Shown: positions 26,172-33,888 of the stretch, in pieces | How positions within the stretch are numbered: position 1 is the first letter of the stretch | Layout of the letters: each line of letters begins with the position of its first letter | Assembly (NCBI RefSeq): GCF_050529585.1 | Contig: NZ_CP172882.1 | Span: 1,860,001-1,924,000 of the forward strand | Direction of reading: 5' to 3' | Source: Enterococcus_D sp050529585 | GTDB taxonomy: Bacteria > Bacillota > Bacilli > Lactobacillales > Enterococcaceae | DNA length: 64,000 nucleotides | Notes under the pieces: generated by a model | Database searches by the model: none | What the model saw: the letters and a program-made list of their open reading frames with translations, nothing else | What the model was told of the DNA's origin: nothing | Position numbers and translations under genes: made by a program

Positions 26172-27194
26172 ATGACAACAATTGATTGGTCAAATTTGGG
26201 ATTTTCTTATATCAAAACGCCATGGCGTTTTCTGGCAACATGGAAGGATGGTGTTTGGCGTCAAGGTGAACTAACTGAAGATAATTACTTGCATATTCAC
26301 GAAGGATCTACAGCACTTCATTATGGACAACAATGTTTCGAAGGTTTAAAAGCTTATCGTCGAAAAGATGGCGGTGTCAATTTATTCCGTCCAGATGAAA
26401 ATAGCAAAAGATTGAACCGCAGTGCATCTCGCTTGCGTATGCCGCAGGTTCCTGAAGAAATGTTCTTATCAGCTGTCAATCAAGTCGTCAAAGCCAACCA
26501 AGAATTTGTCCCACCTTATGGCAGTGGTGCGACCCTTTACCTGCGTCCATTATTGATTGGTGTTGGTGAAAACATCGGTGTTAGTCCAGCACCAGAATAC
26601 ATCTTCACAGTGTTCTGTATGCCTGTTGGACCATACTTCAAAGGTGGTTTAGTTCCAACGAACTTCATCGTTTCAGATTATGATCGTGCAGCACCAAATG
26701 GTACTGGTGCTGCTAAAGTTGGCGGCAATTACGCGGCTAGTCTGTTACCAGGCTATGAAGCCCACGAACGGTCATTCTCGGATTGTATTTATTTGGATCC
26801 AGAAACGCATACCAAAATCGAAGAAGTTGGCTCTGCAAACTTTTTTGGCATCACAGCAGACAATCAATTTGTCACGCCAAAATCACCTTCGATCTTGCCA
26901 AGTATCACCAAGTATTCTCTGTTGTATTTAGCAGAACACGCATTAGGCTTAACACCTGTTGAAGGTGATGTCTATTTGGAGGAACTTGATCAATTTGTTG
27001 AGGCTGGTGCCTGTGGAACTGCGGCTGTTATCTCACCTATCGGCGGTATCCAAAATGGTGAGGACTTCCACATCTTTTATAGCGAAACGGAAGTTGGCCC
27101 GCAAACCAAAGCGTTGTACGATCAATTGACTGGCATTCAATTTGGCGATATCGAGGCACCTGCAGGTTGGGTTTTTGATGTCCCACTTCACTGA
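26172..27194 (+). CDS. ilvE: Branched-chain amino acid aminotransferase
   Basis: PLP-dependent fold-type IV aminotransferase of 340 residues interconverting leucine, isoleucine, valine and their 2-oxo acids. It begins MTTIDWSNLGFSYIKTPWRF at 26172, downstream of AAGGGTGTG; the longer frame would start inside the promoter. Family motifs: ALHYGQQCFEGLKAYRR, RPLLIGVGENIGV, the PLP lysine in GAAKVGGNYAASL and EVGSANFFGI. It is the long, eukaryote-like BCAT form usual in lactic acid bacteria. Its promoter has two CodY-like boxes. A strong terminator follows, so it is monocistronic. Confidence 0.94.
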   Translation: MTTIDWSNLGFSYIKTPWRFLATWKDGVWRQGELTEDNYLHIHEGSTALHYGQQCFEGLKAYRRKDGGVNLFRPDENSKRLNRSASRLRMPQVPEEMFLSAVNQVVKANQEFVPPYGSGATLYLRPLLIGVGENIGVSPAPEYIFTVFCMPVGPYFKGGLVPTNFIVSDYDRAAPNGTGAAKVGGNYAASLLPGYEAHERSFSDCIYLDPETHTKIEEVGSANFFGITADNQFVTPKSPSILPSITKYSLLYLAEHALGLTPVEGDVYLEELDQFVEAGACGTAAVISPIGGIQNGEDFHIFYSETEVGPQTKALYDQLTGIQFGDIEAPAGWVFDVPLH

Positions 27195-27211
27195 TTTTCC
27201 CGTTTTTATAT

Positions 27212-27242
27212 AAGTCATTTTCTCACGAAAATGACTTTTTTC
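27212..27242 (+). terminator. Terminator of ilvE
   Basis: AAGTCATTTT pairs with AAAATGACTT around CTCACG and continues into a T-run. Confidence 0.9.
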
Positions 27243-27323
27243 TATGCTGGATCGGCCATTTGCAAAAAACATTTGCCCCCTACTCTCTCACTTGATAAAA
27301 TGATTGAAAAGGGGGTTATCTCA

Positions 27324-27497
27324 ATGGGGAAACGTCTTGGTTATTCATTATTGGCCACATTACTGTATTTGTTTATTTCGAATATGGGTAATCTGATTTT
27401 CGGGATCAGTCGGAATTTCAGTTGGCTCACAACACTTTGGGAATCATTATTCTTTTTTATCTTTATTTTTTTATTTCAACAGTTCCGAAAAAAATAA
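27324..27497 (+). CDS. Small two-segment membrane protein, unknown function
   Basis: A 57-residue protein MGKRLGYSLLATLLYLFISN... with two hydrophobic segments (about residues 6-28 and 36-52), a short polar turn and a basic end QQFRKK. The ATG at 27324 follows AAGGGGG at the right distance; the gene stands alone between two strong terminators. I know no family for it. Its UAA stop lies inside the left arm of a 19-bp terminator stem shared with the convergent ABC permease gene. Confidence 0.6.
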   Translation: MGKRLGYSLLATLLYLFISNMGNLIFGISRNFSWLTTLWESLFFFIFIFLFQQFRKK

Positions 27498-27536
27498 CGT
27501 CAAGTCAGCATGGAATGATGCTGACTTGACGTTATT
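27493..27536. terminator. Bidirectional terminator overlapping both convergent stop codons
   Basis: A perfect 19-bp stem (27493-27511 against 27518-27536) with a 6-base loop. Poly-T follows on either strand. The stop of the small membrane protein (27495-27497) and that of the ABC permease (27532-27534) both lie inside the stem. Confidence 0.93.
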
Positions 27537-28266
27537 GCTCTTTTTCAAAGCCATTTCTCCGATAGATCACAACAAAAGCGATGCATGCAAGAACCAAGCT
27601 TGCAACTAAAACGAAGTAATCTGGTAACGTCAACGGAAGACCGCCCTCTCCAAAACTGGCAATCATTTTTGATACAACTCCTGTAAAGAGGAATTCGCTG
27701 ATTTGTTCCAACGTTTGATTCATCTCCGAGAGCGTTGGTATCATAAAAAAGACCAGTAAGAATACCATCGAATTATTCGACGCGGCCATTTGATTTTTTG
27801 AGACTAAGCCCACCAACATACCAAGAATGATCGCTGTCAATGAAGATAAGAAAACCACCAAGATAAATACGGGCAAATCTATGGCACCCAGGTCAATACC
27901 ACTGATCCCAATCACCATGACGATCAACAGAATCGTAAGTACTAGAAACGGAACAAGCATGCTAACCAGATATTCTAAGCTGCTGATAGATGATGTCATC
28001 CATGTGCGTAACGTATATTTTTCTTTGTCTTTTGCCAGAAATGTGGCTGGCATGAACATACCAACCATAATGATTGCATACGTTACACCGAAATTCAATA
28101 AAAATAATTGAATGCCACTCATAATTTCGGCATCATCGAACAGCAGACGGTAAAGCAAAACAAACCCTGGTACCATCGCAGCTGAAACCAAAAATGTTTT
28201 GTTCTTCAATATTTCCTTGAACTTAAATGTAATCAAGGCAGTCGTTTTATGTCTTGTGATCATCAT
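27532..28266 (-). CDS. ABC-2 type transporter permease
   Basis: A 244-residue membrane protein with six hydrophobic segments (about residues 27-45, 58-80, 105-130, 140-165, 172-190 and 215-236), typical of single-domain ABC-2 permeases. It starts with overlapping ATG ATG codons at 28266/28263, behind GGGAGGG, and overlaps the ATPase gene stop. The substrate cannot be inferred; with the adjacent ATPase it is an exporter of the ABC-2 group (drugs, peptides or lipids). Confidence 0.82.
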   Translation of the reverse strand: MMITRHKTTALITFKFKEILKNKTFLVSAAMVPGFVLLYRLLFDDAEIMSGIQLFLLNFGVTYAIIMVGMFMPATFLAKDKEKYTLRTWMTSSISSLEYLVSMLVPFLVLTILLIVMVIGISGIDLGAIDLPVFILVVFLSSLTAIILGMLVGLVSKNQMAASNNSMVFLLVFFMIPTLSEMNQTLEQISEFLFTGVVSKMIASFGEGGLPLTLPDYFVLVASLVLACIAFVVIYRRNGFEKEQ

Positions 28267-29111
28267 ACCAATTCCCTCCCTGTTACGGCCATAAAGACAC
28301 TTTCTAAAGTTGGCTCACAGGAATGGAGCGATTCGATCTGGCCCGAGATGATCCATTGACTCAGTTGTTCTAAACTTTCTGCTGTTTCTTTCACAACATG
28401 GCGCTGTTGATTTTTCAATAGAATACGAAATTCTTTTTGTTTATTGTAGCGTAAACAGATTTCTTCTGGTGTACCAAATTCGACGATATACCCTTCATTT
28501 AGTAACGCGACTTGGTCACATAACTTTGTCGCCTCTTCCATATTATGGGTAGTCAAAAAAATACCCATGCCCGCTTCTTTTAAAGAAAGCAGCAGTTTAT
28601 GGATCTCAGCAGCTGTCGTAGGATCAAGACCAGATGTTGGTTCATCCAAAAATAAAAGTTTCGGTTGATGCATAACTGCTCTTGCTAAAATCAGCCGCTG
28701 TCGTTGTCCCTTCGATAATTTACTAGCCAATTGTTTTTTCTGTTCGATTAGGCCAACTGTTGCTAACAATGAATCAATGATCGAAGGCGAAACCTGCAAT
28801 ACTTTGGCAAACACAAGCAGATTGTCATATACAGTAAACTCTTCATACATGCCACTCGTATCCGTGACAATACCGATTTGTTCATAAATCTTTTCTGTTA
28901 TTTTCCTGGTATCTGTTCCTAAAATTCTGGCTTCCCCTTTGGTTTGTTGCAGTTGACCTGTCACGATTTTGATCGTCGTTGTTTTCCCAGAACCAGAAGG
29001 TCCAAGAAAACCTAAAATTTCCCCAGCATTGATTTTGATATTGATATCTTTCAAAGCCTCTTTTTGTTTAAAGGCCTTTGAAATATTCCTTAACACTAAC
29101 AACTCTTCCAT
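28263..29111 (-). CDS. ABC transporter ATP-binding protein (ABC-2 partner)
   Basis: A 282-residue ATPase started at MEELLVLRNISKAFKQ (29111), because GGAAGGA lies nine bases upstream; an upstream in-frame ATG is too close to that site, and the further extension has none. Walker A is GPSGSGKTT, signature LSKGQRQRL, Walker B LLFLDEPTSGLDP, H-loop LTTHNME. The last 70 residues form the extra C-terminal domain seen in drug-exporter ATPases of the CcmA type (EFRILLKNQQRHVVKE...). It is paired with the overlapping permease. Confidence 0.88.
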   Translation of the reverse strand: MEELLVLRNISKAFKQKEALKDINIKINAGEILGFLGPSGSGKTTTIKIVTGQLQQTKGEARILGTDTRKITEKIYEQIGIVTDTSGMYEEFTVYDNLLVFAKVLQVSPSIIDSLLATVGLIEQKKQLASKLSKGQRQRLILARAVMHQPKLLFLDEPTSGLDPTTAAEIHKLLLSLKEAGMGIFLTTHNMEEATKLCDQVALLNEGYIVEFGTPEEICLRYNKQKEFRILLKNQQRHVVKETAESLEQLSQWIISGQIESLHSCEPTLESVFMAVTGRELV

Positions 29112-29501
29112 TTGACTCATTCCTTCCGGTTGCTCTATTAGGCATGTACACATCGTAATCTGCACTGAAACGCCTAATGGACAACACACACGCCAATGCC
29201 TGACTATTTTTGTATTCACTGGTTGAACAATTGCATTGGATACAAAACAACTAAATATACGATGAAAAAACGAATTGAATTTTATTGATTATTCTGTTAA
29301 TTATTTGACTGTTTGACACCAACGAATTATATTACAAAAAGTATATCATTACCGAAAGTCAATCTCCATTTTTTTCAAAATAAATAAAATCGTTATAGTA
29401 AAAAGAATAAAAAGCACAATTTTAAATTGTTTATCGATCAGATGAATAGATACAATCAAAGCTTTCCTAATAGCAATTATCGATAAAAAACAACATTTCT
29501 T
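29112..29501. other. AT-rich intergenic region without a recognised gene
   Basis: About 390 bases between the ABC operon start and the rplL terminator. It is strongly AT-rich. No ORF with a ribosome binding site, no RNA fold and no clear promoter pair were identified; it presumably holds the ABC operon promoter. Confidence 0.6.
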
Positions 29502-29546
29502 AAAAAAAAAGAGCCAGAACCCTTACTTAAAAGGGATTCTAGCTCA
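29502..29546 (-). terminator. Terminator of rplJ-rplL
   Basis: On the minus strand GAGCTAGAATCCC pairs with GGGTTCTGGCTC (wobble allowed), followed by nine Ts. Confidence 0.88.
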
Positions 29547-29562
29547 TAATAATCAGAAATAA

Positions 29563-29934
29563 TTATTTAACTGTTACTGAAGCGCCAACTTCTTCTAAAG
29601 CTGCTTTCAATGCTTCAGCGTCTTCTTTAGAGATGCCTTCTTTAACAGCTGAAGGAGCGCCATCAACTACTGCTTTAGCTTCTTTCAAGCCTAAGCCAGT
29701 TGCTTCACGAACTGCTTTGATAACTTTAACTTTTTGATCGCCAGCTGCAGTTAATTCTACAGTGAATTCAGTTTGTTCTTCAGCAGCAGCGCCGTCGCCA
29801 GCTCCACCAGCTACAGCTACAGGAGCTGCAGCAGATACGCCAAATTCTTCTTCGATAGCTTTAATTAAATCGTTTAATTCTAAGATTGTCGCGCCTTTTA
29901 GCTCTTCGACAATGTTTTCAATGTTCAATGCCAT
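29563..29934 (-). CDS. rplL: 50S ribosomal protein L7/L12
   Basis: Stalk protein of 123 residues, MALNIENIVEELKGATILELNDLI..., started at 29934 behind GGAGG. The N-terminal dimerisation helix pair (1-33), an Ala/Gly-rich hinge (about 35-55) and the C-terminal factor-binding domain (EKTEF-like EEQTEFTVEL, then GLGLKEAKAVVDGAPS) are all present. It binds elongation factors on the ribosome and is encoded 62 bases after rplJ. Confidence 0.98.
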   Translation of the reverse strand: MALNIENIVEELKGATILELNDLIKAIEEEFGVSAAAPVAVAGGAGDGAAAEEQTEFTVELTAAGDQKVKVIKAVREATGLGLKEAKAVVDGAPSAVKEGISKEDAEALKAALEEVGASVTVK

Positions 29935-29995
29935 TTTGTTTTCCTCCATTTAGTTAAATAGTTTTATTGTTTAATAGATAATGATCATGCGGCAA

Positions 29996-30496
29996 TTATG
30001 CTGCATCTTCTTCTTTTTCTGCCACTGCTTTGACAGCGTAAGCCACGTTGCGGATAGGTGCTTGTAGCACAGATAGCAACATAGAAAGAAGTCCTTCGCG
30101 GTTTGGCAATTTTGCCAATGCAGTAATTTCTTCCAAAGAAGAAACTTTGCCTTCGATGATACCGCCTTTGATTTCTAAAGCTTTAGCTTCTTTTGCGAAA
30201 TCGTTAATGATTTTTGCAGGTGCAACAACGTCTTCGTTACTGAATGCTACGGCTGTTGGGCCAGTGAATACTTCACCTAAACCTTCAAGACCAGCTTTTT
30301 CAGCAGCACGTGAAAGAATAGAATTTTTGATAACTTTCATTTCAACGTTTGCATCACGCAATTGTTTACGTAAGCGTGTTACTTCATCAACAGTTAATCC
30401 ACGGTAGTCAACAACGACTACTGATGCGGCTGCAGAGAATTTTTCACTCACTTCATCAACGATCGCGGATTTTTTAGCGATAGCTGCTTCACTCAT
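29996..30496 (-). CDS. rplJ: 50S ribosomal protein L10
   Basis: A 166-residue protein that anchors L7/L12 dimers to 23S rRNA. It begins MSEAAIAKKSAIVDEVSEKF and shows VVVDYRGLTVDEVTRLRKQLR, the FTGPTAVAF motif and the C-terminal L12-binding helix ending in AEKEEDAA. An RNA leader that L10 binds for feedback control lies upstream. It starts behind a GGAGGTG site. Confidence 0.98.
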   Translation of the reverse strand: MSEAAIAKKSAIVDEVSEKFSAAASVVVVDYRGLTVDEVTRLRKQLRDANVEMKVIKNSILSRAAEKAGLEGLGEVFTGPTAVAFSNEDVVAPAKIINDFAKEAKALEIKGGIIEGKVSSLEEITALAKLPNREGLLSMLLSVLQAPIRNVAYAVKAVAEKEEDAA

Positions 30497-30529
30497 TTAT
30501 ATTTCACCTCCTGATTTTGATGGAAGAGT

Positions 30530-30705
30530 TTCTTTGTTTTGCAAAAGAAAACATAAAAAAACCCTATGCCACCGTAGACATAGAGGGACTATTGAATACT
30601 CTCAATAAACGTCCTCGGTAGGAAATTAAGACTGACGTCACCTACTGTCTTCGGTACAGTTAAACTTTTAACCTTGACTACCTTACCATAGATAAGGCAG
30701 CCAAG
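30530..30705 (-). ncRNA. Ribosomal protein L10 leader with attenuator
   Basis: The 5' region of rplJ on the minus strand contains a multi-branched leader (CGAAGACAGTAGGTGACG and neighbouring complementary blocks) ending in an intrinsic terminator at 30554-30587: CCC-TC-TATG pairs with CATAGGG, then seven Ts. The position and composition match the L10-leader family of Firmicutes, through which the L10-L12 complex represses its own operon. I identify it by position and terminator structure, not by a covariance model. Confidence 0.75.
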
Positions 30706-30737
30706 TCAATAAAAGTTTTTAAATTATTTCATTCAAA

Positions 30738-31427
30738 TTAGAAAGAAGCTTGTTCAACGTGGATCCCAGGACCAAAAGTAGTCGTTACAGAAATGTTTTT
30801 CATGTATTGACCTTTTGCTGCTGAAGGTTTAGCTTTCAACAATGTGTCATGGATCGTTTTGAAGTTTTCGATCAATTTATCATCTTCAAATGATACTTTG
30901 CCGATTGGTACATGAACGTTACCGGCTTTGTCCACACGGTAAGTGACTTTACCAGCTTTTACTTCGTTCACAGCTTTTGTCACGTCCATTGTTACTGTAC
31001 CAGTTTTAGGGTTAGGCATTAAACCTTTAGGGCCTAATACACGACCTAATTTACCAACAGTAGCCATCATATCTGGCGTTGCAACGACAACGTCAAAATC
31101 GAACCAGCCACCTTGGATTTTTTGAACCATATCGTCGTCACCAACGAAATCAGCACCAGCTGCTTCTGCTTCTTTGGCTTTTTCGCCTTTAGCAAAAACT
31201 AAAACAGTTTGTGTTTTACCAGTACCGTTTGGTAATACGACCGCACCACGGATTTGTTGATCCGCTTTTTTAGGGTCTACGTTCAATTTGTAAGCAACTT
31301 CAACCGTTGCGTCGAATTTTGCAATATTTGTTTCTTTTGCCAATGCTACAGCTTCTTCAACTGAATAAGCTTTAGCAGCGTCAACTTTTTTCAATGCATC
31401 TTGCATTTTTTTGCTTTTTTTAGCCAT
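30738..31427 (-). CDS. rplA: 50S ribosomal protein L1
   Basis: A 229-residue rRNA- and mRNA-binding protein. It contains the L1 signature region around GKLGRVLGPKGLMPNPKTGTV and the family ending FGPGIHVE. In bacteria it represses the rplK-rplA message by binding its leader. It starts behind a GGAGG site 104 bases downstream of rplK. Confidence 0.98.
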   Translation of the reverse strand: MAKKSKKMQDALKKVDAAKAYSVEEAVALAKETNIAKFDATVEVAYKLNVDPKKADQQIRGAVVLPNGTGKTQTVLVFAKGEKAKEAEAAGADFVGDDDMVQKIQGGWFDFDVVVATPDMMATVGKLGRVLGPKGLMPNPKTGTVTMDVTKAVNEVKAGKVTYRVDKAGNVHVPIGKVSFEDDKLIENFKTIHDTLLKAKPSAAKGQYMKNISVTTTFGPGIHVEQASF

Positions 31428-31440
31428 TTTGTTTCCTCCT

Positions 31441-31470
31441 TGATGTGGTTATAACGGTAGAACCTCCCAC
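31441..31470 (-). promoter_or_regulatory. Possible L1-binding leader motif before rplA
   Basis: Minus strand GTGGGAGG, 14 bases, then CCACATCA. GTGG and CCAC can pair, and the same two blocks occur before rplK, suggesting a repeated regulatory RNA element for L1 feedback. Confidence 0.5.
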
Positions 31471-31531
31471 GTGTCCCATATTTTTCAATATAGAGCCGAC
31501 TGAGAAGCTACTTTCTTAGGACTGTAAAAAA

Positions 31532-31954
31532 TTATTCTACAGTGATTCCCATGCTTCGTGCAGTTCCTTCAACCATGCGCATTGCTGATTCTACGTTAGC
31601 TGCGTTTAGGTCTTCCATTTTCAATTCAGCGATTTCTTTTACTTGATCGCGTGAAACTTTTGCAACTTTGGTTTTGTTTGGTTCGCCTGAACCTTTTTCA
31701 ACGTTTGCTGCTTTTTTCAATAGTACTGCTGCTGGTGGTGTTTTTGTAACGAATGTGAATGAACGGTCTTCGTATACAGAGATCACTACAGGAATGATCA
31801 AACCTACTTGGTCAGCTGTACGTGCATTGAATTCTTTAGTGAATCCCATGATGTTGATACCCGCTTGACCTAGTGCAGGACCTACTGGCGGAGCTGGTGT
31901 TGCTTTACCTGCAGGAATTTGCAATTTAACGATTTTTTCTACTTTTTTTGCCAC
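31532..31954 (-). CDS. rplK: 50S ribosomal protein L11
   Basis: A 140-residue protein of the GTPase-associated centre that binds 23S rRNA and thiostrepton-type drugs. The GTG at 31954 is the start, eight bases after GGAGG, giving (M)AKKVEKIVKLQIPAGKATPAPPVGPALGQAG; the longer frame has no site, and the ATG close to it is out of frame. The Pro-rich N-terminal loop (PAGKATPAPPVGPALGQ) and C-terminal RNA-binding domain are intact. Confidence 0.97.
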   Translation of the reverse strand: MAKKVEKIVKLQIPAGKATPAPPVGPALGQAGINIMGFTKEFNARTADQVGLIIPVVISVYEDRSFTFVTKTPPAAVLLKKAANVEKGSGEPNKTKVAKVSRDQVKEIAELKMEDLNAANVESAMRMVEGTARSMGITVE

Positions 31955-31970
31955 GAGACATACCTCCTTG

Positions 31971-32016
31971 AGTCCGTGATGTGGTGTATTGGAGATCCAA
32001 ATTTCTCCTCCCACTA
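31971..32016 (-). promoter_or_regulatory. Possible L1-binding leader motif before rplK
   Basis: Minus strand GTGGGAGG, 22 bases, then CCACATCACGG. It shares both conserved blocks with the element before rplA. Confidence 0.5.
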
Positions 32017-32065
32017 GTGTTTCATGTGCACACACAAAAAACATGTGACGAACGCACACTGGAAT

Positions 32066-32093
32066 ATTATAGCATCTTTAAAGATTATTTCAA
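32066..32093 (-). promoter_or_regulatory. Promoter of rplK-rplA
   Basis: Minus strand TTGAAA, 16 bases, TATAAT; transcription would start some 100 bases upstream of the rplK GTG. Confidence 0.75.
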
Positions 32094-32253
32094 GCATTTA
32101 TTCTTTTTAATTTTTGAGCTTATCGTGAATACAACAAGCTTTGCATAGAATAATAATTTTTTTGCATTTTGATCTTCTTTACTTGTTCTCTCATCTTTCT
32201 ATGCTACACTACTACTGAAATCTTTGTGAATCATACGTGATGAGGTGAACAAC

Positions 32254-32919
32254 ATGGAACAATTAAAATACCGCAGTGTCTTTGATATTATTGGTCCGAT
32301 CATGGTTGGTCCCAGCAGTTCGCATACCGCTGGCGCTGCCCGTATCGGAAAAATCGTTCGGAGTATTTTTGGTGAAAAACCTGATACTGTGGATATCCTA
32401 TTATATGAATCTTTTGCCAAAACCTACCGCGGGCACGGGACTGACATTGCGCTAGTCGGCGGTCTCTTGGGAATGGATCCAGACGATGCCCGTTTGGCTG
32501 ATTCCTTAAAGCTGGCATATGAGGAAGACATCGAAGTCTTGTTTGTCCCAAAAAAAGAAAAGGCTGAACATCCGAATATGGTCAAAATGATCTTGACCAA
32601 GGGCGATCATAAATTATCCGTAACTGGCATATCCATTGGTGGCGGCAATATCCAAATTTCTGAATTGAATGGCTTTAAAATCTCGTTGACACTAGGTACA
32701 CCTACTTATGTCATCGTCCACCAAGACGTCCCTGGAATGATCGCCAAAGTGACAAATCTGCTATCTGAAGCAGCAATCAACATTGGAACCATGACAGTGA
32801 CCAGAGAATCTGTCGGTGATAAAGCGATCATGATCATTGAGGTCGATCAACGCAATGATCAATTGGCGCAAAAAATCAAGATTCTCCCCCATGTATTTAG
32901 TGCGGCATATTTTGATTAA
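32254..32919 (+). CDS. sdaAB: L-serine dehydratase, beta subunit
   Basis: Iron-sulfur L-serine dehydratase subunit of 221 residues. It begins MEQLKYRSVFDIIGPIMVGPSSSHTAGAARIG; the ATG at 32254 has GAGGTG six bases upstream. The GPSSSHTAG motif is the family's serine-binding signature, and an ACT domain occupies the C-terminus (about 148-221, TPTYVIVHQDVPGMIAKVTNLL). With SdaAA it deaminates serine to pyruvate and ammonia. It lies 13 bases upstream of sdaAA. Confidence 0.95.
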   Translation: MEQLKYRSVFDIIGPIMVGPSSSHTAGAARIGKIVRSIFGEKPDTVDILLYESFAKTYRGHGTDIALVGGLLGMDPDDARLADSLKLAYEEDIEVLFVPKKEKAEHPNMVKMILTKGDHKLSVTGISIGGGNIQISELNGFKISLTLGTPTYVIVHQDVPGMIAKVTNLLSEAAINIGTMTVTRESVGDKAIMIIEVDQRNDQLAQKIKILPHVFSAAYFD

Positions 32920-32932
32920 AGGAGCAAAAGAA

Positions 32933-33805
32933 ATGTTTTACACAATCCAAGAACTCGTAGACCAAAGTAAAGACTATTCATCTGTTGCTGACATGATGAT
33001 TACCATTGAAATGGAAAATACTGGACGCAGCCGAGAACAAATCATCGCTTTGATGGACAAGAATTTGACGGTAATGGAACAATCTGTCGCTGAAGGTGTA
33101 GCTGGCGTCACTTCAGTTACAGGATTAACTGGCGGAGATGCGACAAAAATGAATGATTATATCGCAGCTGGCGATTTTTTAAGCGGTGATACGATCTTAC
33201 AGGCCGTCCAAAATGCGATTGCTGTCAATGAAGTGAATGCCAAGATGGGGTTGATCTGCGCGACACCTACTGCAGGTAGTGCTGGTGTGGTTTCTGGCGT
33301 CTTAATGGCTGTCAGAGACCGCTTAAAGATGACTCGTCAAGATCAAATCAATTTTCTCTTTACCGCTGGCGCCTTCGGTTTGGTGATCGCCAACAACGCA
33401 TCGATCTCTGGCGCTGAAGGTGGTTGTCAAGCTGAAATCGGTTCGGCTAGTACAATGGCCGCTGCGGCATTGGTTTGTGCCAAACATGGTACAGCCCACC
33501 AAGCTGCCCAAGCAGTCGCAATCACTTTGAAAAATATGATGGGGCTGATCTGTGATCCAGTGGCCGGACTGGTGGAAGTGCCTTGCGTCAAAAGGAATGC
33601 ACTCGGTTCATCTCAGGCCTTTATTTCGGCAGATATGGCACTAGCTGGTATCGAAAGTGTCATCCCTCCTGACGAAGTCGTATTGGCGATGTACCAAGTT
33701 GGTCGTCAAATGCCTAGTATATTCAAAGAAACTGCTGAAGGCGGCTTAGCGATGACGCCGACTGCCCAACGTCTGCAAGCTGAAATTTTAGCCAGCAATC
33801 CATAA
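32933..33805 (+). CDS. sdaAA: L-serine dehydratase, alpha subunit
   Basis: Catalytic iron-sulfur subunit, 290 residues, beginning MFYTIQELVDQSKDYSS at 32933 (AAAGGAG upstream). The cluster ligands should be the Cys in LICATPTAGSAGV, the Cys in GAEGGCQAEIG and that in GLICDPVAGLVEVPC; all are present. Expressed together with sdaAB. A terminator shared with the convergent DUF1576 gene follows. Confidence 0.95.
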   Translation: MFYTIQELVDQSKDYSSVADMMITIEMENTGRSREQIIALMDKNLTVMEQSVAEGVAGVTSVTGLTGGDATKMNDYIAAGDFLSGDTILQAVQNAIAVNEVNAKMGLICATPTAGSAGVVSGVLMAVRDRLKMTRQDQINFLFTAGAFGLVIANNASISGAEGGCQAEIGSASTMAAAALVCAKHGTAHQAAQAVAITLKNMMGLICDPVAGLVEVPCVKRNALGSSQAFISADMALAGIESVIPPDEVVLAMYQVGRQMPSIFKETAEGGLAMTPTAQRLQAEILASNP

Positions 33806-33814
33806 AAGAAAGAA

Positions 33815-33870
33815 CCACACAAAACGCCGACAAATTCGCTGTTTCAGCTGATTTGTTGGTTTTTTGTGTA
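33815..33870. terminator. Terminator between sdaAA and the DUF1576 gene
   Basis: Long imperfect hairpin: ACACAAAAC-GCCGACAAATT against GATTTGTTGGTTTTTTGTGT around GCTGTTTCAGC, usable on both strands. Confidence 0.75.
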
Positions 33871-33888
33871 GCTCTTTAAGACACGCTG

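Noticed and set aside
29112..29219. N-terminal extension of the ABC ATPase to an upstream ATG
   Set aside because: No ribosome binding site at the upstream codons, while MEELLVL has one at a good distance.
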